A stretch of DNA of 64,000 nt from Cereibacter_A azotoformans (GTDB lineage: Bacteria > Pseudomonadota > Alphaproteobacteria > Rhodobacterales > Rhodobacteraceae): NCBI RefSeq assembly GCF_003050905.1, contig NZ_QAOT01000006.1. One strand, 5' to 3'. A model generated the notes under the pieces. That model was not told the DNA's origin. It was given only the letters and a program-made list of their open reading frames with translations, and searched no databases. The number at the start of each line of letters is the position of its first letter. The stretch's first letter is position 1. This document shows, in pieces, positions 43,732 to 51,710 of this stretch. Both the position numbers and the translations under genes were made by a program.

Positions 43732-44928
43732 TCAGGACACCGCGATCTTCAGCAGCTTGATCGCCGCATAATCGGTCACGTCACCGCCGACCCGCTTCGT
43801 GGCGTAGAACAGGACGTGCGGCTTGGCCGAGAACGGATCGCGCAGCACCCGAACCTCCGGCCGCTCGGCGATCGTGTAACCCGCTGCAAAATCCCCGAAG
43901 GCGATGGCGAAGGCATTGGCGGCGATGTCCGGCATGTCCTCGCACAGCAGCACCGGATAGCCCATCAGCCGCGCGGGCTCGGCCGCGGCCAGACCATCCG
44001 ACCACAGGAAGCGGCCGTCCGAGTCCTTCATCTTCCGCACCGCGCCCGCGGTCTTCGAGTTCATCACGAAGGTCGCGTTGGCGCGGTAATCGGCGCCCAG
44101 CGCATAGATCAGGTTGATGATGCAGTCGGCCGGGTTCGTTCCAAGAAAGTCGTTCGTCGCGCCCGTGGGAATGTATCCGATGTTGCCCCAGGTCCAGGAC
44201 GCGTTCGGCACCTTCGCAGGCGCGAGGAACCCGCGCGGCTTGTCGGCGCCGTCGCCGCTCACGAAGGCCGCGCTCTCGGCCCGCATGAAGCGTGTGGCAA
44301 TCTTGCCCGCAAGCCACCCCTCCACGTCGAAGGCCGCGTCGTCCAGAAGCCGCTGGCTCGCCTTCGGCATGGCCGACAGCTCGTGGAGCTTGATCGAGAT
44401 GCGTTCGATCGCGGGCGTCGCACTCTCGCTGATGGCGCTCGCCTCGGTTGCCCAGCCCGAGCCCACTTCGGTACGGTCGATGAGAACCTCGAAGCTCGTG
44501 GCCTCCACATTGACCACACCGGCGATCTGCCGGATCGAGGCCGTCGAGAGCAGCATCGAGCGGATCGTGTCCGACGTCTGGGAATCCACCAGATAGCCGC
44601 CGTCCGCCGCCACCGCAGTCGTCATCGCCTTGCCCTCCAGGACAAGCCCGCGCAGCCCGTCGTCGTCGCCCGAGCGGAGATAGGCCCCAAAGGCCTTGCG
44701 ATGCGGGGCCTCCTGGTCGGCAGCGGCCGAGAGCGCCGGGCGCCCGTAGATCATGGTTTTGCGGTCCAGCATGGTCAAACGCTCTTCCTGTTGTTGCAAC
44801 ACGGTCTTCACCTCATCCTGAAAGAGCTTGATCTCCCTCAGGAAGCCGGCCATTGCGGCTTTCGCCTCTCCAGCCGGGTCGGGGCCTGCGGACATGCCTG
44901 TCCCGGCCCGAGCCCAGGTCTCGGTCAT
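43732..44928 (-). CDS. GTA major capsid protein, HK97 fold (g5)
   Basis: A 398-residue HK97-type capsid protein matching RcGTA g5. The N-terminal third (about 1-100) is a helical, charged scaffold-like segment (FLREIKLFQDEVKTVLQQQE) that RcGTA removes by g4 protease. The remaining part carries the HK97 core (GGYLVDSQTSDTIRSMLL, ISIKLHELSAMPKASQRLLD, GDGADKPRGFL). ATG at 44928 has AGGAAG 6 bases upstream; ATG at 44934 is an alternative. It lies 32 bases after g4. Confidence 0.92.
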   Translation of the reverse strand: MTETWARAGTGMSAGPDPAGEAKAAMAGFLREIKLFQDEVKTVLQQQEERLTMLDRKTMIYGRPALSAAADQEAPHRKAFGAYLRSGDDDGLRGLVLEGKAMTTAVAADGGYLVDSQTSDTIRSMLLSTASIRQIAGVVNVEATSFEVLIDRTEVGSGWATEASAISESATPAIERISIKLHELSAMPKASQRLLDDAAFDVEGWLAGKIATRFMRAESAAFVSGDGADKPRGFLAPAKVPNASWTWGNIGYIPTGATNDFLGTNPADCIINLIYALGADYRANATFVMNSKTAGAVRKMKDSDGRFLWSDGLAAAEPARLMGYPVLLCEDMPDIAANAFAIAFGDFAAGYTIAERPEVRVLRDPFSAKPHVLFYATKRVGGDVTDYAAIKLLKIAVS

Positions 44929-44960
44929 CCTCATCTTCCTCTGGCTTGTGGTGGTTCGGG

Positions 44961-45524
44961 TCAGACGCCGGACAGGCTCTGCCGCGCGTCCTCGAAGAGT
45001 TCGGCGATGTCGTGCCAGTCCAGCTCGTCGTGGTCCTCGCCCTTCGCGGCGACGCGCGCCTCGGGCAGCATCGGGAAGGTGACAAGGGACACCTCCCAGA
45101 GTTCGATCTCGGCCAGCACGCGGTGCCCCTTCGCGTCCCGCTCGGACCGGACGGTGCGATAGCCGATGGACAGACCGTCGATCGCTCCTGCCGCAATGAG
45201 GGCCGCCGCCTCGCGCCCCCGGCCGATCTCGGTCAGGATGCGGCCCTTGACCCACAGGCCGGTTTCATCCTCATGCACCTCGTCCCAGACGCCGATCACC
45301 TCGGCCGGATCGTGCTGCCAGAGCATCTTCACCCGCCGGCCCTGCAGCCTCATCGCCTCGAGCGAGGCCGCATAGGCATTGCGCGCCACCACGTCGCCGC
45401 CATGGTCGGGGCGGCCGAAGATCGAGGCATATCCCACGATCATCGAGCCCTCCGACAGGACGAGGCCCGTCTCGGGCCGGTGGAACTTGCGCTCCGGGGC
45501 ACCGAATTCGTCTCTCATTCGCAT
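44961..45524 (-). CDS. GTA prohead protease, HK97/U35 family (g4)
   Basis: A 187-residue serine protease of the phage prohead protease family matching RcGTA g4. GYASIFGRPDHGGDVVARNA at the N-terminus, the catalytic His in MLWQHDPAEVIG, and the catalytic Ser in AIDGLSIGYRTV. It is expected to trim the g5 N-terminal extension. The stop lies 4 bases from the region preceding g3.5, in a compact order g3, g3.5, g4, g5. Confidence 0.9.
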   Translation of the reverse strand: MRMRDEFGAPERKFHRPETGLVLSEGSMIVGYASIFGRPDHGGDVVARNAYAASLEAMRLQGRRVKMLWQHDPAEVIGVWDEVHEDETGLWVKGRILTEIGRGREAAALIAAGAIDGLSIGYRTVRSERDAKGHRVLAEIELWEVSLVTFPMLPEARVAAKGEDHDELDWHDIAELFEDARQSLSGV

Positions 45525-45528
45525 CCGC

Positions 45529-45762
45529 TCACTCCAAAAGGGCCCGCGCCACGGCCTCCGCCCCCTGCATCAACAGGAAGGCGGCGACACCGTAGAGCCA
45601 GAGCCACATGCGCTGCTCCACCCGCTCCAGCCCGTTCTCGATCCGCCCCAGCCGGAAATCGATCGCCGTCAGGCGCTCACCCGCAACGCGCTCGTTGGCA
45701 TCGATACGCGCATGCGCCGCGTCGAAGCTCTGAAACAGGTAGCGCGAGCCGCTCTGGTCCAT
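45529..45762 (-). CDS. Small GTA head-formation protein (g3.5)
   Basis: A 77-residue protein with a helical, charged first half (SFDAAHARIDANERVAGERL) and a C-terminal hydrophobic segment (MWLWLYGVAAFLLMQGAE, about residues 52-69), suggesting membrane association. It matches the small RcGTA ORF g3.5 between portal and protease genes. It starts one base after the g3 stop. Its exact role in head formation is not established. Confidence 0.75.
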   Translation of the reverse strand: MDQSGSRYLFQSFDAAHARIDANERVAGERLTAIDFRLGRIENGLERVEQRMWLWLYGVAAFLLMQGAEAVARALLE

Positions 45763-45763
45763 C

Positions 45764-46930
45764 TCATTCGTCCTCCGCGATCCGTGGCAGCCCCAGCAGC
45801 ATCCGCTTCTCCGCCTCGGTCAGGAAACCCGCGTCCGAAACCCGCGCCCATTGCTGATCCCGCTCGGCCGCCAGCGCCGGCACCTGATCGAGATCCGGGC
45901 GAAGCTCCACCGCCTCTCCGGTGAAGCCGGCCAGCCAGTGCGAGATCGCCGCCGTGACCCGTGCCGCCAGAGGCAGCACCGTCAGCCGGTAGAAGGCGCG
46001 GTGGGCCTCCTGATAATTCGCGTAGGTCGCCTCGCCGGGTATGCCGAGCAGCATCGGCGGCACGCCGAAGGCAATGGCAATCTCGCGCGCGGCCGCCTCC
46101 TTGGTGGTGTGAAACTCCATGTCCGAAGGCGAGAAGCCCATCGGTTTCCAGTCGAGCCCCCCTTCCAGCAACATGGGCCGGCCGGCGTTGCGCGCCCCCT
46201 GATGGTTCGCCTCGATCTCGCTCACCAGCCGGTCATATTGCTCGGCGGAAAGCGCGCCCTGCCCGTCCACACCCCTGTAGATGATGGCGCCCGAGGGGCG
46301 CGCGGCATTGTCCAGCAGCGCCTTCGACCAGGCCGAGGCCGAGACATGCACATCCAGCGCCACCGCCGCTGCCTGAAGCGGCGAAAAGCCGTAGTGGTCA
46401 TCCTGTGGATGAAAGGTGCGGATATGGCAGATCGGCATCGTCTCGGTCATGTCGAACCGGATGCGCCGTCCCCCCACCGCATAATCGTAGGCCACCGGCC
46501 ATCCATCCGGCCCCGGCACAAGGCTCATCCGGTCCGACCGCAACAGATGCAACTCGCCCGGCAGCCGCGACAGACCCGCCACCGCCTCCAGATAGGCGTT
46601 GCCGGTCAGCAGCAGTTGCCCATAGACCGCCTCCAGCAGTTCCGCCCGGCCCTGAAGCGGGTTCGGACGGGCGATCAGCTCCAGGATCGGGTGGCTGTCA
46701 TAGCGCCGCTCGTGATCCTGCAGCAGAAGCGGAAGCGCCGCCGCCGCCTCCGAGATCAGCTTGACCGAACGGAAGGCGATCGGGTTGCCGAGAAACCCGT
46801 TGCGGGTCAGCGACACGGTATCCCGCGGGCTCCAGGCCACGCGCCCCGTGCTCCAGCCCACCAGCGGGCCGGTGGCCGAGGCCTTCCGCTCGGGCGGCTC
46901 GGCCTTTTTCCTCAGGAAGTCGAACAGCAT
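45764..46930 (-). CDS. GTA portal protein, HK97 family (g3)
   Basis: A 388-residue portal protein matching RcGTA g3. Conserved blocks: VSLTRNGFLGNPIAFRSVKL, LLTGNAYLEAVAG, GFSPLQAAAVALDVHVSASA and IAIAFGVPPMLLGIPGEATY. It would form the dodecameric DNA gate at one capsid vertex. ATG at 46930 is chosen; a TTG at 46936 has closer GAGGAG spacing and would add two residues. An 88-base gap with a hairpin lies upstream. Confidence 0.9.
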   Translation of the reverse strand: MLFDFLRKKAEPPERKASATGPLVGWSTGRVAWSPRDTVSLTRNGFLGNPIAFRSVKLISEAAAALPLLLQDHERRYDSHPILELIARPNPLQGRAELLEAVYGQLLLTGNAYLEAVAGLSRLPGELHLLRSDRMSLVPGPDGWPVAYDYAVGGRRIRFDMTETMPICHIRTFHPQDDHYGFSPLQAAAVALDVHVSASAWSKALLDNAARPSGAIIYRGVDGQGALSAEQYDRLVSEIEANHQGARNAGRPMLLEGGLDWKPMGFSPSDMEFHTTKEAAAREIAIAFGVPPMLLGIPGEATYANYQEAHRAFYRLTVLPLAARVTAAISHWLAGFTGEAVELRPDLDQVPALAAERDQQWARVSDAGFLTEAEKRMLLGLPRIAEDE

Positions 46931-46970
46931 CGGCAAGAACTCCTCTGTCGCGCGGACATGCGCCGCCGCG

Positions 46971-46992
46971 CCGCGGCCCTTGCAGGCCGCGG
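46971..46992 (-). other. Perfect 8-bp hairpin between terminase (g2) and portal (g3) genes
   Basis: Arms 46971-46978 and 46985-46992 pair perfectly around a 6-base loop in the 88-base g2-g3 gap; further GC pairing flanks it. With the hairpin at 43668 it brackets the portal-g3.5-protease-capsid block. Confidence 0.55.
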
Positions 46993-47018
46993 ATCCCCCC
47001 GCTCTCCGGGGTCAGCCG

Positions 47019-48395
47019 TTACAGCAGGCGCATCCGCGGGTTCACCCAGGCCCGCGCCGGCTCGATCATCAGGTCGGTCAGCGCCCAGACCAGCGCATCC
47101 AGCCGGTCAGGCGAGCCGCGGCCGTCGTAGCCGCGCACCGTCATCCGGCACATCTGATCCTCGAGATCGCCCAGACCCCGCAGATGCCGGACCCGCCCCT
47201 GCTCGTAGAGCGCGGCAACGGGTTCCGCCCGCGCCGCCTTCCCGCGCGAGGCATGGACAGCCCGGAACGGCACGAGCGGGTCGATCTGCCGGATCACCGT
47301 TTCCACCAGATCACCTCCCTGGTTCACCTCCGCCACCAGCCGATCCGCCCCATGCCGATGCAGCGCATCAAGCGCCGCCCGTGCCCAGCGATCCGGGCTC
47401 GCAGCCCCGACCGAGGCATCCTCGAGCACGACCGCCTGCCAATCCTGAGGCGGGCCGTCGGTCCGCGCGCCCACCACCACGATGCCGCATTCGTCCGAGG
47501 CTTCGTGCCCGGTCACGGGCGGATCGACCGCCACCACGATCCGGTCGAGGGGACCGGCCTCCTCGGCCCGCAGCGCCTCGATCCGCACCGTGGTCCAGAG
47601 CGCGCCCTCGACATCCTCCAGCAACAGCCCCTCCAGCTCCTGCCGCCCGAGGCGCGTGCCGTCGTAACGGGCATGGACCTCGTCGAGGAAGGACTTGGCC
47701 AGATAGGCACGGTTCGCCTCGGTCGGCGCATGCGTGACCACCGTCGAGGGGTTGTCGAGGATCTGGCGCAGCACCGGCACGTTGCGCGGCGTCGTCGTCA
47801 CCACCTGCCGCGGCTGATCGCCCAGCCGCAGCGAGAATTGCAGCATGTCCCACGCCTCTTCGGCGCGGGCCCATTTGGCCAGTTCGTCGGCCCAGGCGGC
47901 GTCGAACTGCGGTCCGCGAAGGCTCTCGGGATCGTGGGCCGAAAACACCTGCGCCACCGCCCCGTTCGGCCACACGAGGCGCTTGCGCCCCGCCTCCCAT
48001 TCGGGCCGCCGATCGGGGGGCGAGCAGGCCAGCAGGCCGCTCTCGCCGAAGACCATCACCTCGCGGGTCTGATCGACCGTCTCGCCCACCAGCGCCACAT
48101 GGCGCGACCGGCCCGGATCTCCGGGCCTCGGGCCCTCGACCTCCGAGCGGACCCACTCGGCCCCCGCCCGGGTCTTGCCCGCGCCCCGGCCGCCCATCAC
48201 CACCCAGCTCTTCCACCCGCCCTCGGGCGCAAGCTGGTGCGGCAGCGCCCAGAACTCGAACATCCAGGGCAGCGCAAGCAGCGCATCCCCGCCCAGCCGC
48301 CCCAGGAACTCATCCGCCCGCTCCTGCGTCACGGAGGCGAGCCAGGCGGCGCCCGACCTCAGCCCGTGCGGCCTCGAGGTCGAGGGCATAGTCAT
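47019..48395 (-). CDS. GTA terminase large subunit (g2)
   Basis: A 458-residue DNA-packaging ATPase/nuclease matching RcGTA g2. Walker A VMGGRGAGKTRAGAEWV (about residues 65-80), Walker B-like FDAAWADELAKWA, and an RNase H-like nuclease domain with VVAVDPPVTG and LVAEVNQGGDLVE acidic residues. The ATG at 48395 (MTMPSTSRP) or 48389 is used. Either makes an 80-86-base overlap with g1, unusually long for this compact cluster. GTA terminases package host DNA without a specific cos/pac site. Confidence 0.9.
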   Translation of the reverse strand: MTMPSTSRPHGLRSGAAWLASVTQERADEFLGRLGGDALLALPWMFEFWALPHQLAPEGGWKSWVVMGGRGAGKTRAGAEWVRSEVEGPRPGDPGRSRHVALVGETVDQTREVMVFGESGLLACSPPDRRPEWEAGRKRLVWPNGAVAQVFSAHDPESLRGPQFDAAWADELAKWARAEEAWDMLQFSLRLGDQPRQVVTTTPRNVPVLRQILDNPSTVVTHAPTEANRAYLAKSFLDEVHARYDGTRLGRQELEGLLLEDVEGALWTTVRIEALRAEEAGPLDRIVVAVDPPVTGHEASDECGIVVVGARTDGPPQDWQAVVLEDASVGAASPDRWARAALDALHRHGADRLVAEVNQGGDLVETVIRQIDPLVPFRAVHASRGKAARAEPVAALYEQGRVRHLRGLGDLEDQMCRMTVRGYDGRGSPDRLDALVWALTDLMIEPARAWVNPRMRLL

Positions 48396-48627
48396 GGACG
48401 ATCCCGCCCGCTGTCCTGCGTAGCCGTTCAACCCTTGCCCTTTCATCCATCACCAGTTGAAGCGCGACCTTGAGATCCTTCACCGCCTGCACGGCGGCGC
48501 GAACCTCCTCGGCCCGGCCTTCCGTCAGCTTCCTGCGGGCGCGGACCAGATCCTCGGCCGCCTCGCGGTAAAGCTCTTCCGTCTCCGCCAGCAGATCCAC
48601 CGGCGGGGGTTTCTTCACGATCGTCAT
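48310..48627 (-). CDS. GTA terminase small subunit (g1)
   Basis: A 105-residue, helix-rich protein, MTIVKKPPPVDLLAETEELY onwards with RRKLTEGRAEEVRAAVQAVK, corresponding to RcGTA g1, recognised as the small terminase. It lacks the DNA-binding helix-turn-helix of phage TerS proteins, consistent with non-specific packaging. ATG at 48627 is chosen because upstream codons are not conserved in character. It is the first gene of the cluster, about 90 bases after a sigma-70-like promoter. Confidence 0.82.
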   Translation of the reverse strand: MTIVKKPPPVDLLAETEELYREAAEDLVRARRKLTEGRAEEVRAAVQAVKDLKVALQLVMDERARVERLRRTAGGIVHDYALDLEAARAEVGRRLARLRDAGAGG

Positions 48628-48724
48628 GTGCAGCTGCTTCCGCCTCCCGAGGCTCGGCCGGCCAAAGGAAAAGCGGCCCCGGGTTGCCCCGTGCCGCTTG
48701 CCCACCTCTTCCAGCATGTCACAA

Positions 48725-48753
48725 GGGATACATCGGACCGCCCGCCAAGTCAA
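48725..48753 (-). promoter_or_regulatory. Putative GTA structural-operon promoter
   Basis: On the minus strand TTGACT (48748-48753) and TATCCC (48725-48730) are separated by 17 bases, placing transcription start near 48718, about 90 bases before g1. It is the only good promoter match in the 200-base gap before the cluster. Confidence 0.55.
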
Positions 48754-48786
48754 GCGGAAAACCGTTCCCCGTCAAAGACTTATCGT

Positions 48787-48816
48787 GCGATCCCTTAACC
48801 TTTCGGCAAGGATCGC
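48787..48816. promoter_or_regulatory. Inverted repeat upstream of the GTA promoter
   Basis: GCGATCC (48787-48793) and GGATCGC (48810-48816) are perfect 7-bp arms separated by 16 bases, beginning 34 bases upstream of the -35 element and ending 12 bases from the mltG stop. It may be an activator site for the GTA promoter or the mltG 3' structure. Confidence 0.4.
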
Positions 48817-48827
48817 GCCCCGCCCGG

Positions 48828-50006
48828 TCACTCGCCCTGGATCCCCACCGGAGGCGGCATCCCGCGCTCGGCCTCGATCCGCCGCCAGGCAGCCACATTG
48901 CGGTTGTGCTCGGCCAGGGTCCGCGCGAAGGCGTGGCCCCCGCTGCCATCGGCCACGAAATAAAGGTAATCCGTCTCGGCCGGGTTCAGCGCCGCCTCGA
49001 TCGAGAGCCGGCCCGGATTGGCAATGGGCGTGGGCGGCAGCCCGTCGATCACATAGGTGTTGTAATCGGTCCGGCGGCGTAGCTCGCTCTGCCGCAGACC
49101 GCGGCCGAGGACGCCCTTGCCCTCGGTGATGCCATAGATCACCGTCGGGTCCGTCTGCAGCCGCATCCCCTGCGCCAGCCTGTTGACGAAGACGCTCGCC
49201 ACCTGCGGCCGCTCCGAGGAAATGCCGGTCTCCTTCTCGACGATGCTCGCCATGATCATCGCCTCTTCGGGCGATCCATAGGGCACGCTCGGGGACCGCG
49301 CGGCCCACAGCTCGGCCATGATGCGCGCCTGCCGCTCCTGCATCTGCGCCAGAAGCGCCGCCCGGTCATCCCCCCGCGCCACCTCGTAACTGTCCGGGGC
49401 CAGCGAACCCTCCGGCGGAACCTCCTTGATCTCGCCCTCGAGGAACTCGGCCTTGCGCAGGCTCTCGACCACCTGCCAGCTCGTCACGCCCTCCGCCAGC
49501 GTCACACGCCAGCGCAGGTCGCCTTCCCCGGCCGCCTCCCGGTAGGCTTCGGGCGCCTCACCCTCCCCCGGCACGAACTTCGCCACCTCGACATAGCGGC
49601 CCTCGCCCGCGTCGAACTCGCGCAGGATGATCTCGGCCGCCACCACGCCGATCCGGTAATTCACCTCGCGCCCGCAGGTCGATTGCCCGCCCGCCGTCAG
49701 AATGTCGAGGATCTGGGCCATCGAGGCGCCCGGCGGCAGCAGATAGCTGCCGAACTTGAGCCCCGCGGCCTTGTCGGAATAGTCCGCCCCGATGCGGAAG
49801 ATGCGCGCATCGCTCACCGCGCCCTGCGACTCGAGCCGCCGGCTCACGACCGACAGCGAGTCTCCCCGCTCGACCCGCAGGCAGACGGCCTCGGTCAGCG
49901 GCCCGGGGCCGATGTATTCCTGCCGCCCCCAGGCCAGCAACCCTGCCGCCGCCACCAGCACCACGATGAACAGGGTGAGCGCGTTGGAGGCGACAGAGCG
50001 CCACAT
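48828..50006 (-). CDS. mltG: Endolytic murein transglycosylase MltG
   Basis: A 392-residue inner-membrane lytic transglycosylase that cuts nascent peptidoglycan. One N-terminal membrane helix (about 7-27), a LysM-like subdomain (RVERGDSLSVVSRRLESQG) and the catalytic YceG domain. The essential Glu is in MASIVEKETG, with the ASVFVNRL and TDPTVIYGI blocks after it. ATG at 50006 shares a base with the fabF stop. fabF-mltG linkage is common. Confidence 0.92.
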   Translation of the reverse strand: MWRSVASNALTLFIVVLVAAAGLLAWGRQEYIGPGPLTEAVCLRVERGDSLSVVSRRLESQGAVSDARIFRIGADYSDKAAGLKFGSYLLPPGASMAQILDILTAGGQSTCGREVNYRIGVVAAEIILREFDAGEGRYVEVAKFVPGEGEAPEAYREAAGEGDLRWRVTLAEGVTSWQVVESLRKAEFLEGEIKEVPPEGSLAPDSYEVARGDDRAALLAQMQERQARIMAELWAARSPSVPYGSPEEAMIMASIVEKETGISSERPQVASVFVNRLAQGMRLQTDPTVIYGITEGKGVLGRGLRQSELRRRTDYNTYVIDGLPPTPIANPGRLSIEAALNPAETDYLYFVADGSGGHAFARTLAEHNRNVAAWRRIEAERGMPPPVGIQGE

Positions 50007-51268
50007 CACGAAGTGACCCGCCCGAGGATGAGCGACGCGTTGGTGCCGCCGAACCCGAACGAGTTCGACAGCGCCACGTCGATCTTGCGCGGCCGCGCCA
50101 CCTTCGGCGCGAGGTCGATCTTCGCCTCGACCGCGGGGTTCTCGAGGTTCAGCGTCGGCGGCGCCACCTGATCGCGGATCGCGAGCACGCAGAAGATCGC
50201 CTCGACCGCACCGGCCGCGCCCAGCAGATGGCCGATGCTCGACTTGGTCGAGGACATGGTGGCCTCGGCCGCGGCATCGCCCAGAAGCCGCTCGACGGCG
50301 CCCAGCTCGATCACGTCGGCCATGGTCGAGGTGCCGTGGGCGTTGATGTAGTCGATGGCCGAGGCCTCGAGACCCGCGCGCTTCAGCGCCATGGTCATCG
50401 AGCGGAAGCCGCCGTCGCCATCCTCGGAAGGCGCGGTGATGTGGTAGGCATCGCCCGACAGGCCATAGCCCAGCACCTCGGCATAGATCTTCGCGCCCCG
50501 CGCCACGGCATGCTCATACTCCTCGAGCACGACGACGCCCGCACCCTCGCCCATCACGAATCCGTCGCGGTCGGCGTCCCAGGGCCGCGAGGCGGCCTCG
50601 GGCTCGTTGCCCCGCTTGGTCGAGAGCGCCTTGCAGGCGTTGAAGCCGGCGATCCCGATCTCCGAGATCGGGCTCTCGGCGCCGCCCGCCAGCATGACGT
50701 CGGCATCCCCCAGCTGGATCAGCCGCGCCGCGTCGCCGATCGCATGGGCGCCGGTCGAGCAGGCGGTGACGACCGCATGGTTCGGCCCCTTGTAGCCGAA
50801 GCGGATCGAGACCTGCCCCGAAGCCAGGTTGATGAGCGCCGAGGGGATGAAGAACGGCGAGACGCGCTTGGGCCCCTTCTCCTTGATCAGGACGGCCGTG
50901 TCGGCGATGGCCGAAAGCCCGCCGATGCCCGAGCCGATCATCACGCCCGTGCGGCAGCGCTGCTCCTCGGTCTCGGGCACCCAGCCCGAGTCCGTCACCG
51001 CCTGCCCGGCCGCGGCCATGGCATAGAGAATGAAGTCGTCGACCTTGCGGCGGTCCTTCGGCTCCATCCAGTCGTCGGCGTTGAAGGTGCCGTCCGTGCC
51101 GTCGCCCAGCGGGATCTCGCAGGCATATTGGGTGGTCACGCTGGACGCGTCGAAGCGCGTGATGGGCCTCGCACCGGACTTCCCGGCCAGCAGGCGTTTC
51201 CACGTCTCCTCGACGCCGCACGCCAGCGGCGTGACCATGCCCAGCCCCGTGACAACCACTCGACGCAT
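50006..51268 (-). CDS. fabF: Beta-ketoacyl-ACP synthase II
   Basis: A 420-residue elongating condensing enzyme of fatty acid synthesis. Catalytic triad Cys 170 (VVTACSTGAHA), His 311 (NAHGTSTMAD) and His 347 (KSSIGHLLGAAG). ATG at 51268 begins MRRVVVTGLGMVTPLACG, the standard FabF start; the frame is open further upstream through GC-rich non-coding sequence. AGGAG precedes the start. It follows acpP at 442 bases with its own putative promoter, and is coupled to mltG. Confidence 0.94.
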   Translation of the reverse strand: MRRVVVTGLGMVTPLACGVEETWKRLLAGKSGARPITRFDASSVTTQYACEIPLGDGTDGTFNADDWMEPKDRRKVDDFILYAMAAAGQAVTDSGWVPETEEQRCRTGVMIGSGIGGLSAIADTAVLIKEKGPKRVSPFFIPSALINLASGQVSIRFGYKGPNHAVVTACSTGAHAIGDAARLIQLGDADVMLAGGAESPISEIGIAGFNACKALSTKRGNEPEAASRPWDADRDGFVMGEGAGVVVLEEYEHAVARGAKIYAEVLGYGLSGDAYHITAPSEDGDGGFRSMTMALKRAGLEASAIDYINAHGTSTMADVIELGAVERLLGDAAAEATMSSTKSSIGHLLGAAGAVEAIFCVLAIRDQVAPPTLNLENPAVEAKIDLAPKVARPRKIDVALSNSFGFGGTNASLILGRVTS

Positions 51269-51314
51269 GCCATGACTCCTCTGCCAGCCCGTGCCCGGGC
51301 CCTTGTGGGTTGCG

Positions 51315-51343
51315 GTCTTACACGCGGCCACCGTCCTTCGCAA
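51315..51343 (-). promoter_or_regulatory. Putative fabF promoter
   Basis: On the minus strand TTGCGA (51338-51343) and TAAGAC (51315-51320) are separated by 17 bases, about 45 bases before the fabF ATG. Moderate match to sigma-70 elements. Confidence 0.4.
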
Positions 51344-51389
51344 CAAGCGCGGCCGCGGCCATGCGCCTGTCCGCCGCTCTCCGGGGATG

Positions 51390-51581
51390 CCGCGAGAGGG
51401 GGCATCGACCCCCCTCCCGCGGCGTTGCCACGGACCGGGAACCCGCGGTCCTTCGAAGGGCGATGGGGGAGCTGCCGCGCGTCCCGCCGCGGCAGCTGCG
51501 CGCCGATGGCCGATCCGGGGCCGGTCGATGGGCCCGGCCCCGGCAGGGCCGGTTGCGGGGGTTCGATGCCCCCGCAACCGG
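51390..51581. repeat. Array of three long hairpins with a shared TCGATG/CATCGA loop motif
   Basis: Hairpin 1: 51390-51402 with 51410-51422, 12 pairs and one mismatch, loop CATCGAC. Hairpin 2: 51515-51524 with 51534-51543, 10 perfect pairs, loop TCGATGGGC. Hairpin 3: 51549-51561 with 51569-51581, 13 perfect pairs, loop TTCGATG. Hairpins 1 and 3 are inverted versions of one core, GGGGGCATCGA followed by N and CCCCC. Confidence 0.7.
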
Positions 51582-51648
51582 CACCTCCCCGTCCGGCCGT
51601 TCACAACTGACCGGGGTGCAAGGGCCCGAGCCTGTGCCGCACGCAACG

Positions 51649-51678
51649 AAAACCCCCGCCGAGCACGCTCGACGGGGG
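51649..51678 (-). terminator. Rho-independent terminator of acpP
   Basis: Arms 51653-51664 and 51667-51678 form a 12-bp stem with one G-T wobble, followed on the minus strand by TTTT (51649-51652), 33 bases after the acpP stop. Confidence 0.8.
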
Positions 51679-51710
51679 CCAATGTCGCGGACCCGAGGTC
51701 CGGTGGAAGC

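Larger units (their letters stand above)
51269..51710. other. 442-base spacer between acpP and fabF holding a hairpin array
   Basis: No gene is supported here. In minus-strand order it contains the acpP terminator (51649-51678), three strong hairpins (51549-51581, 51515-51543, 51390-51422) and a putative fabF promoter (51315-51343). The long open frames crossing it are GC artefacts. Confidence 0.7.
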
